Below, one piece after another: positions 8,221-16,131 of a stretch of DNA of 64,000 nucleotides (position 1 is its first letter; the number at the start of each line of letters is the position of its first letter). The stretch comes from Brachybacterium kimchii. Its GTDB lineage: Bacteria; Actinomycetota; Actinomycetes; Actinomycetales; Dermabacteraceae. Below the pieces are notes generated by a model that was not told where the DNA came from, did not search any database, and was given only the letters and a program-made list of their open reading frames with translations. The DNA is taken from assembly GCF_023373525.1 (NCBI RefSeq), contig NZ_CP097218.1:806001-870000 (forward strand), written 5' to 3'. The position numbers and the translations under genes were made by a program.

Positions 8221-9234
8221 GTGACTGAAGTGACCCCAAGGCAGGTACCCTCCGGACAGGCAATCACGTACATGGACGCCAGGCGTGTTGCGAATCTTCT
8301 CGCCGCCGGACGGTCACTCGAGACTCGTCGGTCCTACGCCTCAGCCATCAGGACGTTTTCCCGTTGGTGTCAGCACAGGCACTACCCGGACATGCCCACG
8401 TCGGCCGAAGTGGTGGCGGCCTTCATCGCCTACCGCGCGAGCAGCGTCACCCACTCGACGATCTCCCGCGACGTCGCAGCCATCTCCGCATTGCACCTGG
8501 ACAGTGGACTCGAGGATCCCACAACCCATCACGGAGTCCGCCTCGCACTGCGCTCCGTCGGCCGTAGCCACGGGACGGCGCCCTCGCGACGCGCGGCCCC
8601 CGTCACCACCGATGCCATGCGCCACATCATCGAATCGATGGACGACCTCCATACCTCGGTCGGCAAGCGCGACCGGGCGATCCTCCTGATCGGACTGGCT
8701 GCCGCTCAACGGCGCAGCGAGGTCGCCGACCTCACCACCAAGGACCTCACCCGTCTCGACACGGGGCTCCTCGTGCGCATTCGGCGCTCGAAGACCGACC
8801 AGACAGGCAAGGGCGACGTGATCGGCGTCCCGCTGGGGGAGCACAGCGAAACGTGCCCGGTGCTCGCGATCGAGGACTGGCTCGAGGTCAGCGGACGCAA
8901 GATCGGCGACGGCAAACCGCTGTTCTCCCGCATCTTCAACCACGCAAGCATCGCCAAGACGAAGCTCTCAGACCGTTCCATCGCCCGGATAATCCAGGCC
9001 CGCGCGACGGCAGCCGGCATCACCGGCAAGGAGTACTCCCAAGTGTTCGGCACCGGATCCTGGATTTCCGGCCACTCGCTGCGGGCTGGGCACGCTACCT
9101 CGGCGGCCGAAGCGGGACTCGACCCGATGACCATCGCGCGCACGACACGTCACCGGCGCCTGGACTCGCTGTCGAGGTACGTGAGGCCCGCCAGCGCTGT
9201 CGACGACTCCACGGCGGGGAAGATCGGTCTGTGA
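8221..9234 (+). CDS. Tyrosine recombinase/integrase
   Basis: 337 residues. The N-terminal SAM-like core-binding domain includes RRSYASAIRTFSRWC. The catalytic domain shows the first arginine in AAQRRSEVADL (about residue 164), H-x-x-R in GHSLRAGH (about 285), TRHRRLDSLSRYVRP with the late histidine, and tyrosine near 319. GTG 8221 is chosen because GAAGGAG precedes it. It could integrate the element or resolve multimers; the partition locus next door suits either role. Confidence 0.9.
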   Translation: MTEVTPRQVPSGQAITYMDARRVANLLAAGRSLETRRSYASAIRTFSRWCQHRHYPDMPTSAEVVAAFIAYRASSVTHSTISRDVAAISALHLDSGLEDPTTHHGVRLALRSVGRSHGTAPSRRAAPVTTDAMRHIIESMDDLHTSVGKRDRAILLIGLAAAQRRSEVADLTTKDLTRLDTGLLVRIRRSKTDQTGKGDVIGVPLGEHSETCPVLAIEDWLEVSGRKIGDGKPLFSRIFNHASIAKTKLSDRSIARIIQARATAAGITGKEYSQVFGTGSWISGHSLRAGHATSAAEAGLDPMTIARTTRHRRLDSLSRYVRPASAVDDSTAGKIGL

Positions 9235-9298
9235 CCGCACGCGGTCCCAGACCCCACGAAGTGCGCCCGCTCCGGGCGTGACGCGGGGTAGGGGAGGG

Positions 9299-9613
9299 TC
9301 AGTTCGCCTTCGCGTACGCCTCCCGGATCTTCGCGGAGACGCGCCCGCGGTCGGAGACCTCATAGCCATTCTCGCGTGCCCACTGTCGGATCCTGCGGGT
9401 CTCCTCGCGAGATGCCGAGCTCCCTCGCCGGGAGCGTCCTCCCGTTCGGCGAGCGGCAGTCGACCACGCCGTGACCGCCGACTTCAGTTCCTGCGCATGG
9501 GTCTCGTTCAGATCGATCTCGTAGTCGAGGCCATCCAGACCGAACCGGATCGTGTCCGTTGCTTCGGAGCCATCGACATCGTCCACCAGCAGTACATGGG
9601 TCTTCCGTGCCAT
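9299..9613 (-). CDS. lsr2: Lsr2-family nucleoid-associated protein
   Basis: 104 residues. The N-terminal dimerisation strand region MARKTHVLLVDDVDGSEA and the C-terminal domain with WARENGYEVSDRGRVSAKI, carrying the RGR AT-hook-like loop, are typical. Lsr2 bridges AT-rich DNA and silences foreign genes. An element-borne copy may silence it in the host or cover for host Lsr2. GAGGAGG precedes the ATG. An 18-bp inverted repeat lies just upstream. Confidence 0.93.
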   Translation of the reverse strand: MARKTHVLLVDDVDGSEATDTIRFGLDGLDYEIDLNETHAQELKSAVTAWSTAARRTGGRSRRGSSASREETRRIRQWARENGYEVSDRGRVSAKIREAYAKAN

Positions 9614-9629
9614 TTCGTCCTCCTCAAAG

Positions 9630-9647
9630 CGATTCCGTATGGAATCG
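9630..9647. promoter_or_regulatory. Inverted repeat upstream of lsr2, candidate operator
   Basis: CGATTCCGTATGGAATCG: two perfect 7-bp arms around GTAT, 17 bp before the lsr2 start. A second palindrome, CGTATACG, lies next to it. The position fits autoregulation. Confidence 0.5.
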
Positions 9648-9722
9648 AGCGTATACGAATCGCCGCGCAAAGACATCGTGGCCTGCGCGTGAATGCGCTG
9701 CCAGTACTTCGCTGCGGTGCAT

Positions 9723-9750
9723 GGCCCGCGAGATGACAGGAGGGCCCACT
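9723..9750 (+). promoter_or_regulatory. Two-box promoter, variant (GGCCCG-N14-GGCCCACT)
   Basis: Both boxes at the exact 20-bp register, each with one mismatch to GTCCYR and CGCCCACT. It points toward the RNase H gene. Confidence 0.5.
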
Positions 9751-9778
9751 TCCTCTTCGCCACGAAGGAAGGGGCGTC

Positions 9779-9856
9779 ATGGCCACCAAGTCCGCACACA
9801 ACTCGCCACCTCACGCAACGCCGAACAGCGCGCGTCGACGAGGGGACGCACGATGA
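9779..9856 (+). CDS. Possible 25-codon leader ORF before RNase H
   Basis: ATG with AAGGAAGGGG directly upstream, in the leader between the two-box promoter and the RNase H gene. The peptide is rich in S, P and R and has no recognisable domain. It could be a coupling or regulatory leader, or chance. Confidence 0.3.
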   Translation: MATKSAHNSPPHATPNSARRRGDAR

Positions 9857-9890
9857 TGCGCACATTCCTCATGTCACGAGAGGGGCAGAG

Positions 9891-10724
9891 GTGCATCCTC
9901 CAGGCCCCGAACAGCCCCTCAATTACCGAGACAACCTCAACGCTGTACTCGAGGAGATACTCGCTGATGGCGAAGGCGGACACATCGTCCTCCTCACCGA
10001 TGACCCGACGGCACTGGCCCACGCCGAGGAGATCGAGAACGCCACGGGTCTCTACGTCCTGCGCCCTTTCGACGGGTCCAGTGAGCGCGAGTTGATGCGC
10101 ATGAAGAGAGCGAGCTCCCTGCTCACACACGAGGTCATCGTCGCCAGCGACGCCTCGTACCGATCTGCCCGACGGACAGCGAGCGTTGCCGTGGCCCTCG
10201 ACGGGGCCGTCGCCCGCGTGCGCACGCGCAGGGCCCTGCGCACGCCCCTGCATATCGCCGAGTTGACCGGCATCCTTCAGGGGAATGCCATCCACCTCGA
10301 GGGGCCGCGACAGCGCACACGCACGATCTACAGCGACAGCCGAGCCGCCATCCGCCTCGCCCAGAAGGTCGCAGACGCCTCGGCCGACGAAATCGCCCGA
10401 CTGGTCCTCTCCAGCGGGGCTCCCAGCCCCTACGGCGGACTGCAGCCATGGATCATGCGTCACGCCCAGGACCTGGGCAGGGACCTCGCCGAAGGCGTCA
10501 CCCGCGTGCGCTGGGTGCGCGCTCACTGCGAGAGTCCCGAGCACGTCCAGGACCACCTGAACATCATCGCCGACCAGATCGCCCAGCTGCTCACTCGGCG
10601 CGGGGCGAGCGGGGAGCAGGACCCAGCGGTCCGCGAGGCATCCCGCGAGCTCATCACCGCGAGATTTCCCCAGGTCCGGGACGTCGTCATGGAGCGCCCG
10701 GAAGGCGCTCAGTCCTCCCGGTAG
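9891..10724 (+). CDS. RNase H-fold protein
   Basis: About 277 residues. The C-terminal two thirds carry the RNase HI pattern: VASDASYRS (first Asp), HIAELTGI (Glu), TIYSDSRAAI (Asp) and LNIIADQIA (last Asp). The N-terminal 75 residues (NLNAVLEEILADGEG, IVLLTDD) are unassigned. GTG 9891 is chosen for its GAGAGGGG site; no ATG in this frame fits better. It may remove RNA primers during element replication. Its end overlaps the convergent sigma-like gene by 16 bp. Confidence 0.75.
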   Translation: MHPPGPEQPLNYRDNLNAVLEEILADGEGGHIVLLTDDPTALAHAEEIENATGLYVLRPFDGSSERELMRMKRASSLLTHEVIVASDASYRSARRTASVAVALDGAVARVRTRRALRTPLHIAELTGILQGNAIHLEGPRQRTRTIYSDSRAAIRLAQKVADASADEIARLVLSSGAPSPYGGLQPWIMRHAQDLGRDLAEGVTRVRWVRAHCESPEHVQDHLNIIADQIAQLLTRRGASGEQDPAVREASRELITARFPQVRDVVMERPEGAQSSR

Positions 10725-11695
10725 TCGGAGAAGACCGTGCGCGCCAGCTGGAGCACGGCATTGAGCTGAGACCCCACCTCGCGGCGCCTCAGCGACTCGG
10801 TGGCACCGAGCTCCTCGACCAGCTCGCGACGCGTGGGGTACTCGCCCTCGAGATGGCGAGCGAAGTAGGCGCGCGCGACATCGGCCATGTGGACCGGGTC
10901 CCGCTTGAGCGGCCGGGTCCTGGCCTCCTGGACCTCCCGGTCGCGACGCTCGCACAGCGCGAACAGGGTCTGCAGGCGCTGCTCGCGCTCGAACGCTCCG
11001 ATGTCGGGGCGATCCACCGACGTAAGCCGCTCCTCCGACGCCAACGACGCGTCATCGAGCGGGACTGCCTGCTGGGTGCGAAGATCCTTCAGGGTGATCA
11101 GGACGGACTGGCGCGCGGCATCCTTCCTGGTGGCGAGCATCCGCTCATTGTGGAACGCCACGATCTCGTCGTCTGTCGCCGCGTGGCCCTTCTCGTCCTC
11201 GAACAGCTGCCGGGACTTGTCGAGTAGCCGCTTCTTGCGCTCGTGCGCACTCCCTCCGGGAAGGCCGGCCGACCCGTCCAGCAGCCCGCGCTTGCGGTCT
11301 TCGCGCACGCAGTATCTCGTCTCCATCTCCAGGATCGAGGGGAGGTTGTGGGAATGGTTGAACACCTGAGTGGTGCCCTCCCGGTCCTTTGCGCGCCACC
11401 GGTTGGTGATCATCTGGAGCAGTGCCTGCCCGAAGTAGGAGAACGGTGTGACGCGATCCCGGTAGTCCAGATGGGCGTTGTACTGGACGCGCTTGATGAC
11501 CTGTTCGATCTCGCCGTGATGTGCGTTCAGGAAGTCGTCGAGAAGGGTCTGGGCCTTCTCCTCATCGCCGGTGTGCAGGATGGTGCACAGTTCCGCCTTC
11601 CACGGCGAGTCCAGCGTGTCCCGCTCGCATTCGCACCTGTGGTGGTGACGCTTCTTCCGGGTGTGGATCGGGGAATCCAAAGCGATCGGGGTCAT
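10709..11695 (-). CDS. Divergent sigma-factor-like protein
   Basis: 328 residues. Residues about 95-125 (YRDRVTPFSYFGQALLQMIT followed by NRWRAKDRE) resemble sigma region 2. A region-3-like helix pair follows (RQLFEDEKGHAATDDEIVAF), then the post-region-3 signature AVPLDDASLASEE. The C-terminal segment TRRELVEELGATESLRRREV could be a region 4 HTH. The His/Lys-rich N-terminus HTRKKRHHHRCECE could bind metal. It is last in the 14.9-10.7 kb operon and is coupled to the mIHF-like gene by ATGA. It is a candidate recogniser of the element's own promoters; the fold assignment is by eye. Confidence 0.55.
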   Translation of the reverse strand: MTPIALDSPIHTRKKRHHHRCECERDTLDSPWKAELCTILHTGDEEKAQTLLDDFLNAHHGEIEQVIKRVQYNAHLDYRDRVTPFSYFGQALLQMITNRWRAKDREGTTQVFNHSHNLPSILEMETRYCVREDRKRGLLDGSAGLPGGSAHERKKRLLDKSRQLFEDEKGHAATDDEIVAFHNERMLATRKDAARQSVLITLKDLRTQQAVPLDDASLASEERLTSVDRPDIGAFEREQRLQTLFALCERRDREVQEARTRPLKRDPVHMADVARAYFARHLEGEYPTRRELVEELGATESLRRREVGSQLNAVLQLARTVFSDYRED

Positions 11696-12147
11696 CGTCC
11701 CTCCTTCGGGGCGAGCAGTGGCGGGGGAGTGAAAGGGAACCCCGGCCAGACGGCGAGGTCCTCGCCGTCGTGGATCAGACCGTGCGAGATGAAGGCGTCG
11801 AGCACGGCCAGGAGGCGCTTGCCCTGCGCCTGGTGGTCGAGGATGAACGCGAGGGTGATCCTGCCGTTGGGGCTGTGCGCGGGGGTCGTGTCGAGGATGT
11901 TCGCGACCTGCTCGATGACCTGGCTGGCCCGCGCCTGCCCGAACCGCGGGTGTGCGGTGATCAGCTGCGCCAGCTGCAGACGCATCAGGTGCTTGTCGCC
12001 GGAGGTGGCTGCGGCGATGACCGCCTCCCACGGGGTGAGGGTCTCGTCCGCGATGAGCTGCAGGAGCTCCCCGCGGGCTGCGTTGGCTCGGCGGCGCGTC
12101 TCGGTGAGCTCGTACATGTCGACGTGAGGGCTGCGTGTCTCAGGCAT
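11692..12147 (-). CDS. mIHF-like DNA-binding protein
   Basis: 151 residues. Residues about 25-85 match actinobacterial integration host factor: a long helix RGELLQLIADETLTPWEAVIAAA, then LMRLQLAQLITAHPRFGQAR and ASQVIEQV, the helix-two-turn-helix that grips DNA in mIHF. The C-terminal extension of about 60 residues is specific to this protein. It sits between two sigma-like genes with overlapping starts and stops, so a role in shaping element DNA for transcription or recombination is plausible. Confidence 0.6.
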   Translation of the reverse strand: MPETRSPHVDMYELTETRRRANAARGELLQLIADETLTPWEAVIAAATSGDKHLMRLQLAQLITAHPRFGQARASQVIEQVANILDTTPAHSPNGRITLAFILDHQAQGKRLLAVLDAFISHGLIHDGEDLAVWPGFPFTPPPLLAPKEGR

Positions 12148-13075
12148 GTCGGGCCTCGAATCGGGTGCGGACTGCGGCGGACTCCAGGGTGGGGGCGACG
12201 GTCAGGGCGCGGATCGCGCGCGAGGTGGAGATCCGGTCCGAGGTGTGCGCCTGGTTGTAGTGCTCGATGATCTGGTCGAGGGTGGCCCCCGTGCCCAGGC
12301 CCCGGGCGATGCGGCGTACCCGCGAGCCGACCTGCGGGTCGCCGACAGCCACCCGCACCCCGTCGGCGAGATCGCGACGGACCTGCGTGGTCAGGTAGCG
12401 CACCGGGTCGACGTTCCGGGTGGTCGCGGGGTCCAGGCATCGCTCGATCCCGCGCAGCGCTCGGCTGGACTTCCCGGAGGTGCCGTAGATGACGTTGGTG
12501 ATGACGACGTTGAGTTGCTCGTCGTCGAGGAGATGCGGGGCGGTGTCGGCCTCATCGATGCCCGAGATCTCGCGGCAGATCGCGGAGGTGATCGAGCCGA
12601 TCTTCTCGTGGGCGAAGAGCTCGAGAGCCTGGAGCATCTCCCACTTCGCGAGCTCGCCCCGCTCCTTGAGGTCCTCCAGTGCCCGGCCCGCCTCGTAAGT
12701 GGACATGACCGGGGCAGTGTGGCGACTCCACATGCGCCGGTCGGGGCGGCCAGACGGGGGAGAACCCTCTGCTAGGACCATGGCGCCGGACTGATGCGTG
12801 CCGGCGGCATTCAGGGACCAGGTGGCACGCGCATCCCGCGGGGAGTCAGGGCGGGCGACGCAGACCGTTCCCTCGTCCCATCCGACGGCCGCCGGCAGGA
12901 CCCCGCGTGAGGCCGCCTTGTGCCCGCCGATCGGCCCGGCGGGGGTGACCCACATCGTGGGTGGGAGGGCATGCAGGCGCACAGGGTGAGCGGGGTGCTC
13001 GTGGGTCGCGGCCGAGTGGGCCCAGCTCATGCGATCCAGCAGCGTGCACAGGCTCTCGGAGCTGGTGGAGGTCAT
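12140..13075 (-). CDS. Protein with C-terminal sigma-like segment
   Basis: 311 residues if it starts at ATG 13075, which overlaps the upstream stop (ATGA); ATG 12706 is an alternative giving 188 aa. The N-terminal 120 residues are unassigned. The C-terminal part (DPVRYLTTQVRRDLADGVR, then RRIARGLGTGATLDQIIEHY and an SRAIRAL end) resembles sigma region 2.4 to region 3 spacing. No firm function; it may be a sigma-like or anti-sigma-like member of this operon. Confidence 0.45.
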   Translation of the reverse strand: MTSTSSESLCTLLDRMSWAHSAATHEHPAHPVRLHALPPTMWVTPAGPIGGHKAASRGVLPAAVGWDEGTVCVARPDSPRDARATWSLNAAGTHQSGAMVLAEGSPPSGRPDRRMWSRHTAPVMSTYEAGRALEDLKERGELAKWEMLQALELFAHEKIGSITSAICREISGIDEADTAPHLLDDEQLNVVITNVIYGTSGKSSRALRGIERCLDPATTRNVDPVRYLTTQVRRDLADGVRVAVGDPQVGSRVRRIARGLGTGATLDQIIEHYNQAHTSDRISTSRAIRALTVAPTLESAAVRTRFEARHA

Positions 13076-14928
13076 CGGCGGAACCACCGCTTCCACCACG
13101 GGAGCTTGGAGGTCTTCGGTTCGGTCTCGCCGCGGGTGGTGAACTCGTCGATCCCGGTGACCGTGAACAGGACGTCCATGACGACCCTGCGCATGGTGGG
13201 CACGTTGTACGGGACGTGGCGCGAGACCATGTCGTCGTAGATGCGCTCGTTGTACTGGACGGCGCCCTTCCACTTCGACTCGCGCCCCAGCAGCTGCGGG
13301 AGCTTCCCGTACTCGTGCACGGAGGAGTCGAGGCGGTTGACGATCGACATCATGCGGGCGCTGTCGGCACCGAGGTTGCGCAGGTAGTTCATGGCGATCA
13401 GGAGGTTCTCGACTCCCGTCGTGCTGAACTCGGCGATGCCCAGTCCGTAGCCTCCCCGGTGGAGCAGGGGGCCGACCACATCGTCGATCACTCCGGAGGT
13501 GTCGAGGCCTTCGGTGATCTGGGTGTCGACGATGACCAGGTCGAACTGCCCGCGGGCGCGATCGATGACCTCCGCGTAGTGCTCGGGGCGCACAGCGCGG
13601 ATCTCATGCGACACCTCCCCGCCGGGCAGTGGGCGCGGGGCCTGCACGAAGCTGAAGGAGATTCGATCTCCGGACCCGTTCCTGGCGGAGGCGATCTGCT
13701 CGGGGGAGAGGATCGCGGTGGACAGGTCACCGATGGTGACGGCGTCGTAGATGGAGGGCAGGTCCGACTTGCGCACCCTCAGGTAAAGGCCCAGGTCTCC
13801 CTGGCCGCGGTTGGCGTCGATCAGGCACACGGAGAGGCCGCCGACCTCTGCTGCGGCCTGTGCGATGCACAGGGAGACGGTGGACTTCCCGACGCCGCCC
13901 TTCCCGGCGACGATGGCCATGACGATGCCCAGTGGGGCGCTGCGGTGTGCGGCCGACCGGGAGCTGCTCGAGAAGGCCCCGTCCAGAGCCTGGTCGACGT
14001 CGAGGTCCTCATCGTCGGTCTCCTCGGCGTCGGGGATGAGGACGTCATCGAAGTCGCGATCGATGGCCTCCACTGCGACTCCAGGAGCGTCCTGCTGCGT
14101 CGGGGCCGGGTCCGCGAAGGTGGGCATGGAGACGCGCCGGCGACCACGAGGCGCGGGCGCGGCCTGCTCGGCGGGAGCAGGGGTGGGAGTGGACGGTGTC
14201 GGTGTCGGCTCTGCGCGGTGGTACCGCGCGGTGCGGGCGGCCGGGGGCGCAGCGGTGAACCCTTCGAAGTCCTCCTCGTCATCCTCCTCGTCCTCGGCGT
14301 CGGCGGGCGACTCGAGCTGCTGGGGCGCCGGTTCCGTGACGTCGTCCTCGCCAGGCTCTTCGTCGAACAGCCAGTCCGAGGCGCTGGAGGGGGTGCTCGG
14401 CTCAGGCGCGCGCGGGGGAGTGGCCTGCGGTGCAGGGAGGGGAGTCTCGTCGGTCTCATCGGACAGCCAGTCGGACGCGTCGTCCTCTGCGACGTCGGAC
14501 ACCTTCTCGGGTTCGGATGCGAGTTGCTCAGCGGCGCTCATCTCGCCGTCCGCGTCCTCGCTGATCGACCCGTTCTCGTCGACGTGGATGTCGTCGAACA
14601 GGGGGTCGATGTCGGAGATCTGCACGGCGCGCAGGTAGTCCCCGAGCGGCGACGCGACGGGCACAGACGGCCACCTGTCGTTCATCACGTGTTCACTTCT
14701 GCGTACGATGGCCACCGGAGTTCCCTCGGGAACCCGGGCCAGCAGCTGCGCCAGTCCGAGTTGCTTGTGATCCTCGACCAGGATTGGCAGGGTCGAGGCA
14801 CTCACTGCCTCTCGGATGTTCCGAGACGTCTCCGGGAACGTGTCGCCGGAGACGACATCGACGCCCAGCTGCTGCAGGGCATCTCGAACCTCCGGCAAGC
14901 CGATGACACCGATGCGGTAGTTGCTCAT
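13072..14928 (-). CDS. MinD/ParA-superfamily ATPase with long acidic linker (CpaE/TadZ-like)
   Basis: 618 residues. An N-terminal receiver-like domain of about 110 residues (GVIGLPEVRDALQQLGVDVV, then SASTLPILVED) is followed by about 220 residues of acidic, proline-rich linker. The ATPase domain has the deviant Walker A GKGGVGKST near residue 340, LIDANRGQGDLG and LVIVDTQ. It ends in a basic aromatic tail PWWKRWFRR that could bind membrane. Domain order resembles CpaE/TadZ localisation ATPases, so a role placing a transfer machine or the element is possible. It starts the leftward operon. Confidence 0.65.
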   Translation of the reverse strand: MSNYRIGVIGLPEVRDALQQLGVDVVSGDTFPETSRNIREAVSASTLPILVEDHKQLGLAQLLARVPEGTPVAIVRRSEHVMNDRWPSVPVASPLGDYLRAVQISDIDPLFDDIHVDENGSISEDADGEMSAAEQLASEPEKVSDVAEDDASDWLSDETDETPLPAPQATPPRAPEPSTPSSASDWLFDEEPGEDDVTEPAPQQLESPADAEDEEDDEEDFEGFTAAPPAARTARYHRAEPTPTPSTPTPAPAEQAAPAPRGRRRVSMPTFADPAPTQQDAPGVAVEAIDRDFDDVLIPDAEETDDEDLDVDQALDGAFSSSSRSAAHRSAPLGIVMAIVAGKGGVGKSTVSLCIAQAAAEVGGLSVCLIDANRGQGDLGLYLRVRKSDLPSIYDAVTIGDLSTAILSPEQIASARNGSGDRISFSFVQAPRPLPGGEVSHEIRAVRPEHYAEVIDRARGQFDLVIVDTQITEGLDTSGVIDDVVGPLLHRGGYGLGIAEFSTTGVENLLIAMNYLRNLGADSARMMSIVNRLDSSVHEYGKLPQLLGRESKWKGAVQYNERIYDDMVSRHVPYNVPTMRRVVMDVLFTVTGIDEFTTRGETEPKTSKLPWWKRWFRR

Positions 14929-15040
14929 GGTGGCTATATGCCAAGCCATGGCAAATCAAGTGCGCCCCGACTTCGCCAGACTACGATGATCAGGGAGTAT
15001 TGACCCCATGCGGCGCCCAGACACTCACAGGAGCACGATC
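14929..15040. promoter_or_regulatory. Divergent intergenic promoter region of the 14.9-10.7 kb operon
   Basis: No CGCCCACT box here. On the minus strand TTGATT, then 15 bp, then TATAGC precedes ATG 14928 closely, and the spacer is an inverted repeat (TGCCA/TGGCA). This looks like a housekeeping-type promoter, so the operon with sigma-like genes would not depend on the element's own promoter class. Weak evidence. Confidence 0.3.
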
Positions 15041-15754
15041 ATGGAGATCACTCGGGAAGAGGCGACGGCCCGTAGACGCACCTTCGCCCAATGGGCAGCA
15101 GGCGCCTACGAGCCCTTCCTGCCGATCTCCACACGAGTCGACATCGATCGACGATTCCGCGAGTGGACCAGGCGCACCCCCACCTTCACCATCGCCTGGG
15201 CGACCGGTGTCGCAGCCTCCATCCTGGACACGCTCCCGCCCAACGACCCATGGCGGCACCCGACCCCGGGGTTCGGAACCTGGCGCGACGCCGGCGACGT
15301 CACCTTCATCCCTGACGAAGAGGACGAGTGGGACCGCCAGCGCATGCTGCTGGACCTCAGCCTCGCCGCGATGGCCGACCCCATGCCTCCCGGCGCCGCC
15401 CGCGTGATGGCCGCATGCGCCGCCGGCGCCGAGGATGGGCAGTTCACGCTCACGGACGTGCGCAACCAGTCCGAGGCGACCAGGCGCGACATGCGCACCG
15501 CCGACATCGCGCAGTCGATCGTGCTGTGGTCGCTGTGGAGGCGGCGCATCTACAGGGGGGCGGACGACGAGTTCCCCTTGTCGATGATGTACAGCTGGCT
15601 GTCCTACGCCCTCATGGTCGAGGACGGCAGGGGAGTGCCGCACGAGAGCATCGACCCTGACGTCTTCACGGCAGCGCTGACCGATGAGGACTATCGCGCG
15701 GTCGCCGGCATGGACGACGAGTCCGAGCACCCGGCACGCCATCTCGACATCTGA
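15041..15754 (+). CDS. Hypothetical protein, largely helical
   Basis: 237 residues with no family recognised. ATG 15041 has AGGAG 7 nt upstream and is preferred to the ATG at 15008. Predicted mostly alpha-helical with conserved-looking tryptophans (QWAAGAYEPF, WRHPTPGFGTW, SIVLWSLWRRRIYRG). It is transcribed away from the MinD-like operon and followed by a strong hairpin, so it is a single-gene unit. Confidence 0.6.
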   Translation: MEITREEATARRRTFAQWAAGAYEPFLPISTRVDIDRRFREWTRRTPTFTIAWATGVAASILDTLPPNDPWRHPTPGFGTWRDAGDVTFIPDEEDEWDRQRMLLDLSLAAMADPMPPGAARVMAACAAGAEDGQFTLTDVRNQSEATRRDMRTADIAQSIVLWSLWRRRIYRGADDEFPLSMMYSWLSYALMVEDGRGVPHESIDPDVFTAALTDEDYRAVAGMDDESEHPARHLDI

Positions 15755-15773
15755 CTCTCCCGCAGCCCCACCC

Positions 15774-15805
15774 AGCCCCCACGCCGCCCCATCGTCGTGG
15801 GGGCT
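15774..15805 (+). terminator. Hairpin terminator after 15041 gene
   Basis: Perfect 10-bp stem AGCCCCCACG/CGTGGGGGCT with a 12-nt loop, followed by ACTTAT. It starts 19 bp after the stop. Confidence 0.75.
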
Positions 15806-15865
15806 ACTTATGTGCAGGCCAACGCCGGTTTACCCCCGGATCCCCCATCCCGACGGGCGCGACGT

Positions 15866-15960
15866 ATACACATGAGGGGACTGGAGAACATGACGCCCTC
15901 ATACATACATACATTCCTCTTCTTAGGAGATAGAGAAAGTATGTAGGGGATGAGGGGGTT
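15866..15960. other. AT-rich segment before the replication gene, candidate origin
   Basis: The only strongly AT-rich stretch near here. It holds ATAC tandem repeats (15901-15915), a purine run AGGAGATAGAGAAAG and an inverted pair CATACATAC/GTATGTAG. It lies 170 bp upstream of the Toprim/ATPase replication gene. Position and composition fit an unwinding element; the function is inferred. Confidence 0.4.
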
Positions 15961-16094
15961 CCCGTCCCGACCTGCGCGTTCGATGGGTGGAACTCGGTCG
16001 GGACCGGTGGGGATCCACGCGCGAATCCCACCGGAACCCACGTCCAGCCAGCGCGAACAGCACGCCCATCGCCCGTCGGGATCCCAGGTGCCGC

Positions 16095-16122
16095 GTCCCA
16101 CCAGAGTCGCGCCCCGCCCACT
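16095..16122 (+). promoter_or_regulatory. Two-box promoter, leaderless (GTCCCA-N14-CGCCCACT)
   Basis: Both boxes present; ATG 16132 follows the second box after 9 nt with no room for a ribosome site. Confidence 0.75.
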
Positions 16123-16131
16123 GTCCCCAGC

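Noticed and set aside
12961-15003. Long open frames opposite real genes (for example 12961-15003 plus, 19238-21334 minus, 22323-23705 minus, 24172-25671 minus, 35830-37551 minus)
   Set aside because: They are antisense shadows caused by high GC. Translations are Gly/Val/Asp/His-rich without motifs and oppose genes with clear domains.
15901-15915. CRISPR-like short repeats
   Set aside because: Simple ATAC microsatellite without spacers; no Cas genes. The RecB-like nuclease with Fe-S cysteines is not accompanied by cas1 or cas2.
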